From Camarhynchus parvulus (lineage: Eukaryota > Chordata > Aves > Passeriformes > Thraupidae), in the NCBI RefSeq assembly GCF_901933205.1, contig NC_044573.1:33043493-33107492 (forward strand): DNA of 64,000 nucleotides. The letters run 5' to 3'. The stretch's first letter is position 1, and every line of letters begins with the position of its first letter. This document shows positions 1-11,600 of the stretch, piece after piece. The position numbers and the translations under genes were made by a program. The notes beneath the pieces were generated by a model. The model was not told the origin of the DNA. It made no database searches and worked only from the letters and a program-made list of their open reading frames with translations.

Positions 1-1384
1 CCACAATGCATCCCACCTCCTCTCACAGGTCCCTCCTGCCCTTCTCTGGCACTACTGCTCTCTCCCTCTCAGATCCATGTGCAAACAGCTGCAATTCTTT
101 TCCACTCATCTTTCACACATGTAGCAAGCCTACACAGAAAGCACCCACATAAAGTCTATTTTCTCCACTCCATTATAAACCCATCCTTGAGCTGGTGCCT
201 TAACACCGTTCCCCAGCTTCTTCCTTTCCTCAGACTCTAAACAGAGTCACAGTGTCTGGTTTTGCTTCCATTTCCTTCTATGTCCCTCAAATTTCTCAGT
301 GCCCACTCCTTGTTACACATTATGCTCAGGCTCCTTTTTAAACTGCTTCTTGGGGAAACTGGCCTGCACTGGAGAACCATGCACCAAATCCAAGTTACAA
401 AAAAAGAGAAAAAAGAGTAAAACATTTCAACACATAATTAAAACTCCTTTGAAGTAAAAAGTTAACTAGAAAATTGCAAACTTTTAGGAAGTTATTAAAT
501 CTATTGCCAATTGTATTTTGCTATTGCTTGCCTTCTTCCTAAGCACAGACAAATGAGGATATTTTAGCTGAGGTGTAAATAAAATAGACGCTAAAAACTA
601 ATAAAATCAGCTAATGCTATATTTTCATTTTTTCTAAATAATTTTCATACAAAAAATATACATATATAAGTATAAATTACAGAAATGCATTAAAACCCTA
701 TTAAGCAATCTTCACTAGGATTTCATCAGTCAATTCAATTTGACAATAATCAGAGTATTTTACAAATACTCTTGCACACTACAAAAAGAAGTCAGATTTG
801 TCATCTGTATTCTATTCCAATATTGAAAATTTGACCTTTTACTCCATTTTGAGCTACTGACTGCACTTCTGAGAAATGTAAATATAAAAATTGCTAAATT
901 TCCCTTCCCTTTCCTCTTTGACCATATTTATAGTCACTCATGTACAAAATAAACAGAAAAAATAATTACTAACTTGACTCAAAGGTCTCAATTTACTGCC
1001 AGTTTCACATTTTAAACTTTTGACTTTTTTTTAAGCTTTCATTCAGTCATTAATACTTCCCCAAGGAGAAAAATATTCAAGTGCATGCAATCGCTTCTCT
1101 AGAATGATCTGTTCTGAGATAGAAAAATCACAGCCCCAGAACAATCTTCCTTCACAAGCTAAGTCTGTTATTAATACATTCATTCACTATGTACAAGCTA
1201 TTAGTTAATAAATAACTTATATCTTAAATAACTGTAGTAGTTTTTACTAATTGAAAAGTTTAATATCAGGTTCCACCATTCTGTAGTCTTCAAAGTTGCA
1301 TCCATATATAAATTAACATACAGAAAAATAATCCATTGTCTAAAAGACTGCACATCAAAATAGTACTTCCATGTCTGCTTTTAA
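1..1384. other. Flank downstream of AHCTF1, nothing assigned
   Basis: AT-rich DNA with only short chance open frames. No repeat family, RNA gene or exon was recognised. Part may belong to a longer 3'UTR. Confidence 0.5.
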
Positions 1385-1401
1385 AAGAATAGGTTTGTGA
1401 C

Positions 1402-1407
1402 TTTATT
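1402..1407 (-). terminator. AHCTF1: Candidate distal AATAAA poly(A) signal
   Basis: A second canonical hexamer on the minus strand, about 1 kb past the stop codon. Confidence 0.35.
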
Positions 1408-2169
1408 TATACAAATTGAAACTTTATAGGGACATATACTCCTTAACCCAAGACTGTTAATGAAATAATTATTCAAAAATATGGTTTGTAACTAAGATTT
1501 CTGTACATTTTTGTACCTTTTTCAGACTATTATATAGGCTTTACCATCAGGTTTTCAGTACTGTGATATGCAGGTTTCAAATACTGCAAAGCATGTTTAC
1601 AGACAGTAAGCATTTCAATTATAGTAGCAGACAAATTACGAAAATAATTTTGGCTCAAATTTCAAAGTATCTGGGTAGTATCCCTTTAAATCTGATATGC
1701 TATTGTAAGCATCACACCATCTGTACAGTTAACTTTTTGCTGACAACAAATTTTAAGAAATAATGACACATCTGAGGTGTGATCTGGTTTTATGAACTAA
1801 AGAGCAGCTTTCCCAAAGTTTAAGACAAATACAAAAAAAATATATTGCACAGCTTAAAACACAATTGTTTACATTCTGACTTCAATACAGTACAACTTAA
1901 CCGTGAATGTAAGGAATTACCAGTTTGTATTTTAAGTCCAATTATTTGTGCCAGAAGGTCAAACATAATTTTAAAATTAAAACTAGTATGCTTAAAATGT
2001 TTACTTGTTACAGGAATTCTAAACAAACTTTTTAAAAGCTTCTGGAATCACTTTTGGGAGTCTGTAACTCCCACAAACCAACATTAAAAGTTCTGAGCAA
2101 TACAGGTCATTCAACCCAATATTCCCTCAAAAAGCTATCAGACAGTAAGCACATTGTGAAGTATACATT

Positions 2170-2175
2170 TTTATT
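2170..2175 (-). terminator. AHCTF1: Candidate proximal AATAAA poly(A) signal
   Basis: A canonical hexamer on the minus strand, about 255 nt past the stop codon. Confidence 0.4.
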
Positions 2176-2430
2176 TAACATTCCTAAAATAAGCTGTATT
2201 TACATATTATATAAATGTATGAAGTCTTAATATAAAATAGAAAACTGCATTGACTGAGGAAATCACACTCCATATGGAGTTACTTACTGAAGACCATTTT
2301 TTATGAAATTTTACAATAATTTATATAAATTATCTCTTCCAAATTAGATGATTTTTCTTCTTTTTACTAATTCACACAATTTTGATGACTTTACAAACAG
2401 TGGCGTACATTATAAACTTAAAAAAAACAG

Positions 2431-2617
2431 TTACAGCATCTTCCGGCGCACAACTGGCTTTGGAAAATTAGACAGTCTTTTTTTGTTCTTTCTTAGGGTC
2501 TTCCCTGCTGCATCTGTAGTTTCTTTCTGTTTGGTTTTTGTTCCATCCACTGGACTTCCAAAAGGAGAGATGAATTTTAGTTCAACTGGTGGAGGTGACC
2601 AAGAATCTTTTGTGGTT
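2431..2617 (-). CDS. AHCTF1: AHCTF1 exon 36, last coding exon (residues 2187-2248, stop)
   Basis: Encodes [20 protein letters not shown] and the terminal [20 protein letters not shown] before TAA at 2433-2431. This closely matches the vertebrate ELYS C-terminus. TTCAG acceptor. Confidence 0.95.
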
Positions 2618-5600
2618 CTGAAAAGAAGGACAGGCATCAAATCAGTTTTTCAGTACTAACAGTATTTAATTGAGGAAAAAAATGATGTGGAATTCCAAAC
2701 TCAATTAAAAAAATAAATGCATGGGCTTCTTTGCAGATAGAATTAAGGTAAAAAATGGTACATAAATCAGGTTTGTTTTGCTTTCATTCCCTTTATTCCT
2801 TGTCTGGCCATCTTCCACCTTGTATGAGAAGCTAAACTAGAAGAGTTTGAGTTCATAAGGTGGAATAAGACAATGTAAGAGCATTGCAATGTCATCACTG
2901 CAATTAGTATCCACCTGCCCTTTTCTATTCCTTCCCTCTTCCGTTTCCATTAGCAAACCAAACCCTTAAAAGTTCCCGGGAAAGGTGCCTATTAGACCAG
3001 CAAGCTGGACATGCTGATGGAGTGAGAGAAGACCTGACCAGCCAAGTGAGGAAGAAGTAGTTAAGCACTTAACAGCTGAGCCACCATCACATTAAGAAAT
3101 GCAAATAACTGTTCAAAACTGATTTCATACTTGCTTCCTTTCTTCATTTTTGATTTTGGAGTTCTACCTCTCTTCAATTTTTGCTTTACCCCAGCCTCTA
3201 TGGATTTGGTATCCTCTTCCTCTTTAGCTGGAAGCTCCTATGTTAAGACAACAAAAACGTTACTCATGAACAAGTTCTTAGACTTCCATGGAATAATATT
3301 TTTTTTTCATTACGAAATCATGCCAAAGTTATTTCCAAAAGTACCCTTTGTTTGCAAAATAAACCTTCCACATCAAATTATTTTACCATCCTAAAAGTTA
3401 AAATTCTGCAATTAACAGATAACATACGAAGTAAGTTTAAAGAGAGCCGCTGTGCCTTTTGCTAAAAGCAAAACAGTATATATCAATTCTTGATTTACAT
3501 AGATTCAAAACTGACTTTTGTAGCTAGTTTTCATGAAGAAAAACAATAAAATTTTTAGCTGATTCATTTAAAGCTCTTCTTAGATATGCTTCCAATGAAA
3601 AGGGCAAAGCATGATCTCAAAAAATGGTACAGAATTAAAATCAAGAACATGGGACAACTAGAGATTTTACTTACTGCTTCTTTCACAATTCGGGAAATGC
3701 TAGCTACAGTTTTTCTCCTTGATCTCAAAAGAGGGGGTGAAAAGACAAATTGAGAAGACAAATCCGGGTCTAAATCCTGGAACTGCACAGGATGGTCTGT
3801 TTTTCCAGCTAAAATGACAAAGCATTGTTAGCATGCACATACACTATACATGAGGGACAGTAATATTAAATTACAGCTGACAAGTAAGAGCTTCCCAAAA
3901 TAAAGGTCCAATCAGCTTTATAAACACTCCATGCAAAGGCATTTTTCCCCCAGTAACTGCCTCTTTGGATTCATTCTTTTAGCATAAAAATAGTGAAACA
4001 AAACTAAGGCAATGTAGTGATTTTACCTGCACCTACATAATCAAAGACATTATACTCCAGAGCCATCAACAGTCCTTATACATTTTAAAAAAATTATCAT
4101 GTACTCTGATTAAAAAACTCCTGTGTACAGTAATTTCACTGACAAAGTATACACTCATGAAAAAGAATCACATAATTAAACAGCTTGTTGCAAGATGCAG
4201 CACATCTGAACTTGAAAACAGAACAGAATTTGAAAACGCACATCCTTTATTTCTCTGTTGGGGGAGGAGGGGCGGCAATCACATATTCACAAATAATCTC
4301 TGGTTTTCAAAATGTGACAAAAATTAAGTTCCTTACAAAAATATAGCTTAAATTTAATTTCATGGCTTAGATCAGCTTCATAATCTGCTTCTACCAGAAC
4401 TAAGCAGGCAGTCACACAGACTTCAGCCAAAAGGTGAACTGCCTCTTGGCAAACTTCTTCTTTTGCATGCTTACATTCTTTACAATATTTAAAGCCATCC
4501 TCACAGTTTGTTTTCAGTGGTTTAAAGAAGAGGGTATGCCCTCTTTTGTATATAAACATACTGCACCTACCTTCAAATTTCTTTGTCAGCTTTGTGAGAG
4601 GAGGAGAGAAAAGGAAAGCCTCATTTTCCTCAACAGACAGTTTCTGATGGATGGCAGTCCTGCGGGATCTGGTCCTTGTAACCCGATCTGTCAGAGCTCT
4701 AGATGTCTGATCATGTCCTGAGGGGTTTATGTCTTCCAGCAGCAAAGGAACATCCCCAGGTTCCTGGGAGGTCTCCTCTGACACTGATCTCCTCTTCCTG
4801 CCCCGACGCCCTGTCCTCACTGTGGTCCTGGGTGTGGGTGGCTCCTCGCTTGGTTCTGCAGGAGTTTGTTCATGAGTATTCACTTTTTCTGGGTTCTCTT
4901 GTGGCACTCTCTTAGTTTTTCTCTTAGGAGTATCAAGGGCTTCTACTTTCACACCTGAATGTACATCTTCCTGAGAAGAGGTAGACTCTTGGTCTGCCAC
5001 GAAGTTTTGTGCCGCCTTCCTAGCACTTCTTCTAGGCGTGACAGGAAGTTTAAATTCTGTTTGAGGAATCGATGATTTAGACACATCAAGATCAGAATTT
5101 TCTGAAACTTCTGATGAACTAATCTTTCTTCTTCTGCCTCTTTTACTTGGCACAGGTAAAAGGAGTTGATCACTAAGCTGCACCTGTTGATCCTTGACAG
5201 TATCTTCAGTAAACTGTAAACTAAAGCTTTTCATTTTTCTTGCACTTCTACTGGGACTGACTGCTGTTTTTACTTGATGATCAGTATCAGTCTTGCCAGT
5301 TTCTGGATTTCCACCTAAACTTTTTCCTCCTTTAGTCCTTCTGGAAGCGAAAGAAGCAGTAACACTGCCTTCAGCAAGAGGCATTTCCTCATTAGCCTCT
5401 TCTTGGAGTTCAGATGCAGCCTCCTTTGCTCTCCTTGATCCTCTTCTAGGAGTAATAGGCCGTGTACTGTCAGACAAGGCTTGTCCATCAGAATGGCTGC
5501 TCTCTGTTTTTTCTAAATTAGACAGTTTAGGTTTCCTACCTCTCCTAGGAGTAACAGGTGTCACAGGTGTTTGCTCCTCTTGAGCATTTTCCTCTGTTTG

Positions 5601-8600
5601 GAGCCTGGGAGTCTCAGGTGCTTCTTTTGTTCGCCTGGTACTTCTCCGAGGAGACAGCCCAAGCAGAGCAGGGCTGTCTGTCTTCAGTAGCTGCTGAGCG
5701 TCTGCTGACAGAACACCCAGACTTCTACCCAGCTGTCCCCTTGTGCGTGTTCTTGGAGCAGTGCCATAATGATGTCTGCTGGTTTCCTCTCCCACTGCTT
5801 CTAGCACAGGTGTTAAGGGAGCTTTTGCCTTCTGGAATCTAGTTACCTTTTTACCTATGGTTTCATGAATTGATTGTTCTACAACTTCAGATGTAAATTC
5901 TTTACTTCTCGTGTCCTTGATTACATCCAGTAAGTTCTCAGCAATGGCAACCTTAATAGGTTCAGGCACATATGGGAGTGACTCTGCAATATTTTGAGAT
6001 TCCTGATCACCAGTTACAGTGGACACTGAGTTTGTAACATGTTCCTGGCTTTCAGTATTTCCTAAATTGGTCACAGGCCTTTCTTCTGTTGTTGTGTCAT
6101 CTGGTTTAGAAGCATCTACTGATGCAGGGTCTCCCATCTCTGCTTCCCCTTCTTCTCCTTCCAAAACTAGGGTAAAATTATTCTGAGATAGAAAAAGGTC
6201 TCCATCTCCCTCAGCTGCATCACATTCACTATCTTTATTATCAGGCAAATCACATGCAAACTGTTTCTCTATATTTTCATAGCTATAATGAAGAACACTT
6301 GATGGATCTAGCTCACTATATGGTGATGTTTCAGGTGCTGGTTCTGAGGTATCTTCTATAACCTAAAGTTAAAAAATGGCTGTTAATACTTTATTCAATA
6401 CCAAACAGACTAACTTCACACTGAGCTAGATGAAACTGAGGATAGTTCCCTTAAGACCACCCCTGAATGTGAAACAATGTGCTTTTGTACTCCAGCTGAG
6501 AGTTCATGTATTTGAAGCACAGGGATCAGAGCAGTCCCTGTGTGCAATTCACATGCTCTGTTTCTGATATTTCTCTTCAGAACTGACCATTTGCCACTGC
6601 CCATGACCAGGAGCAGTTTTCCAACACAAGCTGTGTACGCAGCCAGGGGTGCCCATCACATTGCAGTGCCCTCTGCACTGCTCCACAGCCAGAGTGACCC
6701 ACTGCCTCTGACAGGCTAAAATACAATTGGGTCCCCAGTGCTTAAAGCTTCAGTCATGATATTTCTGACAGCAGCACTTACACTGGCCAGGTATCACATC
6801 CAACAACTCAACACTGCACTTTGAGGAGTCATTTGGATTGCATGAGATAACACATAGTTACTAAATACCTCCACCTCTTGAAGAAATATCTTGACAACAA
6901 AATGCGCTCATTACTAGGAATTCTTTGTGTCAAGAAGGAACAAACGACCTAAGCATCAAAATAATTCTGACGGTGGTCCCCACATCTTTTTGTCCTTTGG
7001 CAACTGGTTACCAGTACAAAGAAGCTGCACTCCTTTAACTTTCTTATTGTCTTTAACATTAAAACTATTTTTAAGTAAAATAAAGTTTGAATTCAAGTAA
7101 ATCAAATCAATGCCTAGCTGGTTTCAAAAATATTTTAGGCTTTTATTTTGGTTTTGTTTGCTCTCAAAGGCCTAAGTCTTGACAGGTCCCGTTCATGTTC
7201 CCATAGGAACAGAGAATGCAGAAGAGAAAAACATATCTATCTATACAACACTGAGATTTTAAACTTGTGTTAAGCAGCTCAAGAAACAGACACATTTTTG
7301 AGTATCTCCAAATTGTCAGTAGAACAGGTCTGTCCTCAATTTGCAAACTGTTCTATTGTGTAGAAAATGGGAAAATAGTTTACTTACATTGATTTCCTCA
7401 GTTTTTGGAGGATTGTTAGAAACAGGGACTTCTTCAGCTTCAGCTGCTTCAGGGTTACATTCTTCAGGTAAATCCACACACTTGCCCTCAAGGCGATTTT
7501 GAGACGGAGCACTGACCATGTCCTCATTGTCAAGGATACTTATCACAGCTAGAAGAGATTTATGTAATTTTATCTTAACCTTTATATAAATGATGTAAGT
7601 TTGAGCAAAAAGAAGTAACAGAGCTAGCAAGAGCAAACAATATGGTTCGCCATCCTGCCACATATATTGGGCTTTCTCCAAAAGCTAAATCTGTTGTGCT
7701 GGTTTTGGCTGGGATAGTAATTTTCTTCATAATAACTGGTACTGCTCTATTCTGGATTTGTGCTGAAGGCAGTGTTGATAACAGGGATGTCTTAATTACT
7801 GCTGAGCAGTGCCCACACAGAGCCAAGGCCTTTCCTGCTTCTCACACCATGCCAGCAGTGAGTGGGCTGGGGGTGCACGAGGAGATGGGAGGGGACACAG
7901 CCAGGACAGCTGGCCCCAACTGACATCCCATAAAATATGGCATCATGTTCAGCATAAAAGGCAGGTGAAAGAACGAAAGAAGTAGGAGACATTAGAAGTT
8001 ATGGTTCTTGTCTTCCTTCCCACAACCCATTTTCTTGCTCTCCTGGGGATGGCTGAATACCTGCCTGACAATCGGAAGTGGTGAATGAATTCCTTGTTTT
8101 GCCTGACTTGCATGCAAGACTTTTGCTTTCCCTATTAAGGTGTCTTTATCTCAACCCATGAATTTTCTCACCTTTAGCTTTCTGATTCTCTCCCCCATTC
8201 ACCCACGGGAAATGAGTGAGTGGCTGTGTGGGGCTCAGTTGTCGACTGGGTCTAAACTGTGACAACTACAGACTGGGTAAAGGATGCAGCCCCACAGCAA
8301 GGAAGAAGGAGAAAATCAGCCCCATGGAGGGGAAAAAAAGAGGAAAATGTGGCTGGAAAGGCACACTGGTAGATGGTTGCTTCAGTCTGAATACTGAGGA
8401 TGCATCATCTTTTAAAATAGTAAATCAAGCAGCACATCCCATGGCACACAAATTGGTAGTGGTGTACAACATTAAATAAACACTGATCTCTCCTTATAAT
8501 ACTTTGAGTTCTACCAGCATCTCAACATTTTGATCAAGAATGAGAAGATTCACTATGCACTTTCTCCAAAGACTTTCTTTAAGGAGCGTGTTCTCTCTAC

Positions 8601-11600
8601 AGTTTAATGAAAGTTAGCAGTAACATGCTACCACTATTTCAATCTGAGACACCTACAGTGGTATGGCAAACTACACATTCACTTGAGCTCTGCTACCCTA
8701 CCACACAGAACATTTCCAACATACATTCACTGTCTTCCTCCGGGGATTTAGCGAGCTGTGGGTTTGTTGCAACCAGTATGGCTTTTTCTTCTGATGAAGA
8801 GGTCATTTCAGACTCCTGGTAGGTTGTTGCACTTCATGAAAAGAGAGAAATTCATCATAAAGCTTGAAAACACACCTTTAAGAGCTTTACAAGTTACTTT
8901 CTCACTCTAACATCTTCAAGTTTCAGATCACAAAAAAACCAAGAAAAATTAGGAATTTCTCTATCAACATAATTCAATTTGTGACTCAATTCGTAATTCA
9001 CTTTGTAACTCATTTTATGCAATCAATCAAGTACTTAACATTCTTTCCAGCGATCCAACACTAGATAATAATATAGCAGAGGTGTATTACAGAATGATTT
9101 ATTATTTGTCTTCTGTAGAAAGAAGGCAACTACAATAAGAGGTTCAGAACCAACTGAACATAAGTCAGTACAGGTGAAAGTTACCACTTGAAATTAACGG
9201 TTCTCTCATTGCTGACATTCTGTCTTTATCACTCAGCAGTTGCAGCTTTTAAAGTACCTGGTGAGAAAACTACTTCCCTTTCCATAAACAAATAGATGCT
9301 AGTTGAGCACACACAGAAAACAAAAATTAAGTGTAAAAAATACTGTCAGAAAGCACTCAAACTCCAAAATAAACCCACTGAAGTTACAGGTATCTCAGGA
9401 TTCATTTTTAACTACACAATTCTCAGAAAAAAAAATCCAGGGCTTATGTTCACAGTATCTGCTTAGTAACTCTCACAAGGTCTGTATGGGACTGTTGAAT
9501 GAAGTCTTTATCATCATACTTCGTGGTCTGCTATGATTTGAGAAAAAAGGCTCAAATTGACAGCTAGTCAATATTCATACATTCATGCCAGATTACTTTT
9601 GGTCACAGACAGAATGGAATAGACAGGCCCTTACATATAAGAACACAGGAAAGAACTAATCCCAGGTCACAATCAGTTTTCAAACACAGAAAAGCCAGCA
9701 GCTATATATGTTGTGTGAACCCAAAGATGCATCTACTTCTTAAGCTCACCCTTCATTTCCAGCCCCAGAAGTTGCAGCGTCAGCAGCTTTAAACACTGGC
9801 TTATGCTCAGGAAGGGTCTGATATTCAGCATTTGATTCTTCCACAAATCCTACAAAATGAAGAGATGGATGACTTCCCTGTTGCACTCAACATCACTTCT
9901 TTTAAATTGCTCATATGAGTTTAAAGTGATCCTTTATGCATTTCACCTAGGATAGGGACTTAACAAAATAATGCCACCAAGACTTCAAGTGCACAGATGG
10001 CCTGTGTTCTTCTTTCCAGTAGAACAGGAAGCCTGATGCATAATTTCAGTCAAACAATGTAAAAATTCCTGCAAATTACAGAAGTACTCCTAAAACATAA
10101 CCAGAAGCCAAAGTTTTAAACATGTATCCTTTTCAAAACTCCCACACTGTTGCCTTTCAGCTGCAACTACACAAAAAGATGTCAGCCAAGGAAAGTATAC
10201 ATTCATAAGGTCCAGGATACCAAAAAGGGACTTAAAATATAGAGGTAATTTTAAAAGCCTAGAGCACTTGTGAAAACTCATAATTAATTGCTGCACTCTT
10301 CAGTAAGTCAATATTTTGAAGACATTAAAAAAATTCAGAAACTTAGGTTATCACAGGATGAAACTTACCTGCTTCTTTTTTTTGCCCTGAAGGATCTGGT
10401 TGTTCTATCTGGAAAGGTTTATATTCAACCATCTCACTTTCTTCCTCCTTCTCCAATTCTTGAACATCAACAGTTTCTTCAGAGGAAGAATTAGCTGGTT
10501 TAGCAGATATAAAGATGACATCATCTTCAAAATCACCAGGTGATTTTGCATCATGATACTCCAAAGTAGTCTGGTCTGATCTGACAGAGAAGTTACTATT
10601 TTCCTTGCTGACATCCATCTTCTCCAAATCATCTCCAGGTATGCTTTCTAAAGACTCCTGCAATTCAGCATGATCTTCCCCAGGACTGCTCAGAGTAAAC
10701 AGAGTTGGTTTAGTTCTGCTTTCAGACCAAGCATCCTCTACCAAGCCTTGATGATGCTCAGATGAAGCTCCAAATAGTGCTTTATCATCTTCTGTCACCT
10801 AAAATAAAAGTTCAAATCGGCAACATGAGTCTGCTTGTTGTCAAAGCAAAACAGAAAAACCCAACAAATACTGATATTTCTAAGTTCCACATGTCCCCTT
10901 AGTGAGGCAATGCAAAATTAATTCTCCTTCTAGCCTTATCTTAGATTTAAGGCTGAGTGTAAGAATTAATTACACTTTAGATTGCTTATTGAGTTTCCAT
11001 GACATTGAAGAATTAAGATTAAATCAGTCTTGCTCACAATGTCATCTCAAGGCTCTTCACTGGGTTTACTAGTGTATTTTCAGGAAGACAAAGCTTTGCC
11101 TAGTAAAACCCTAACTCAAGATTTCTCTATTTTATGCTTGCCCTTTCAACAAACACATATGCACTACTAAAATATGCTGGTGTTCAACTATGCCTGTGGC
11201 ATGGAACAAGCAAATTAATCTGGCCATAGTGCCACTATCAGTAAGAATTTCATACAGGAGAGAGTACATCTTGTTACAGTTGAGTAGCTCCTTGTAACAT
11301 ACATGAGCTACTCACACATGGGATAGCAGCACATGCCCCCGTTGTGCCCCCCATTTGGGCACATTATGCTGGCAACTGGCTGATGGGCTGAACCACAGAA
11401 TCCAGCTACACAGCTGCAGGAGCAGAAGGGACCACAGTTGATCAAGATGGACCCATTGCATTTGAAAACTACATGGATGCTATCCCTGGTGCAAGGCAAG
11501 AAGCTAACCCGAGAACTTTAGGCCTGAGAGAACAAAACACTACAGTTCTCTTCATCAGGAGTCTCTTTTTACCATCATTTAAGTAAACCCAATGCTGCAA

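Larger units (their letters stand above)
1385..2430 (-). other. AHCTF1: AHCTF1 3'UTR (extent estimated)
   Basis: AT-rich sequence following the stop codon in the sense of the gene, with no open frame of note. Two minus-strand AATAAA hexamers could end the transcript, at 2175-2170 (about 260 nt of 3'UTR) and 1407-1402 (about 1 kb). Sequence alone does not decide which is used. Confidence 0.5.

Noticed and set aside
4287..4570. Extension of the exon 33 frame past its donor to a stop at 4287
   Set aside because: The tail is not ELYS-like, while splicing at GTAGGT joins in phase to exons 34-36 with the conserved DLSSQFV and RRKML ends. At most an unspliced variant.
7316..7681. 121-codon frame with a membrane-like N-terminus before exon 32
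   Set aside because: The hydrophobic part is intron sequence read through upstream of the exon 32 acceptor; only the exon part is conserved.
8725..8819. Alternative acceptor CCAG for exon 31
   Set aside because: It gives a stop codon within four codons in the incoming phase; the AAG acceptor after the pyrimidine tract stays open.
11281..11314. Hairpin considered as a microRNA precursor
   Set aside because: Arms are only 10 bp, too short for a miRNA hairpin.
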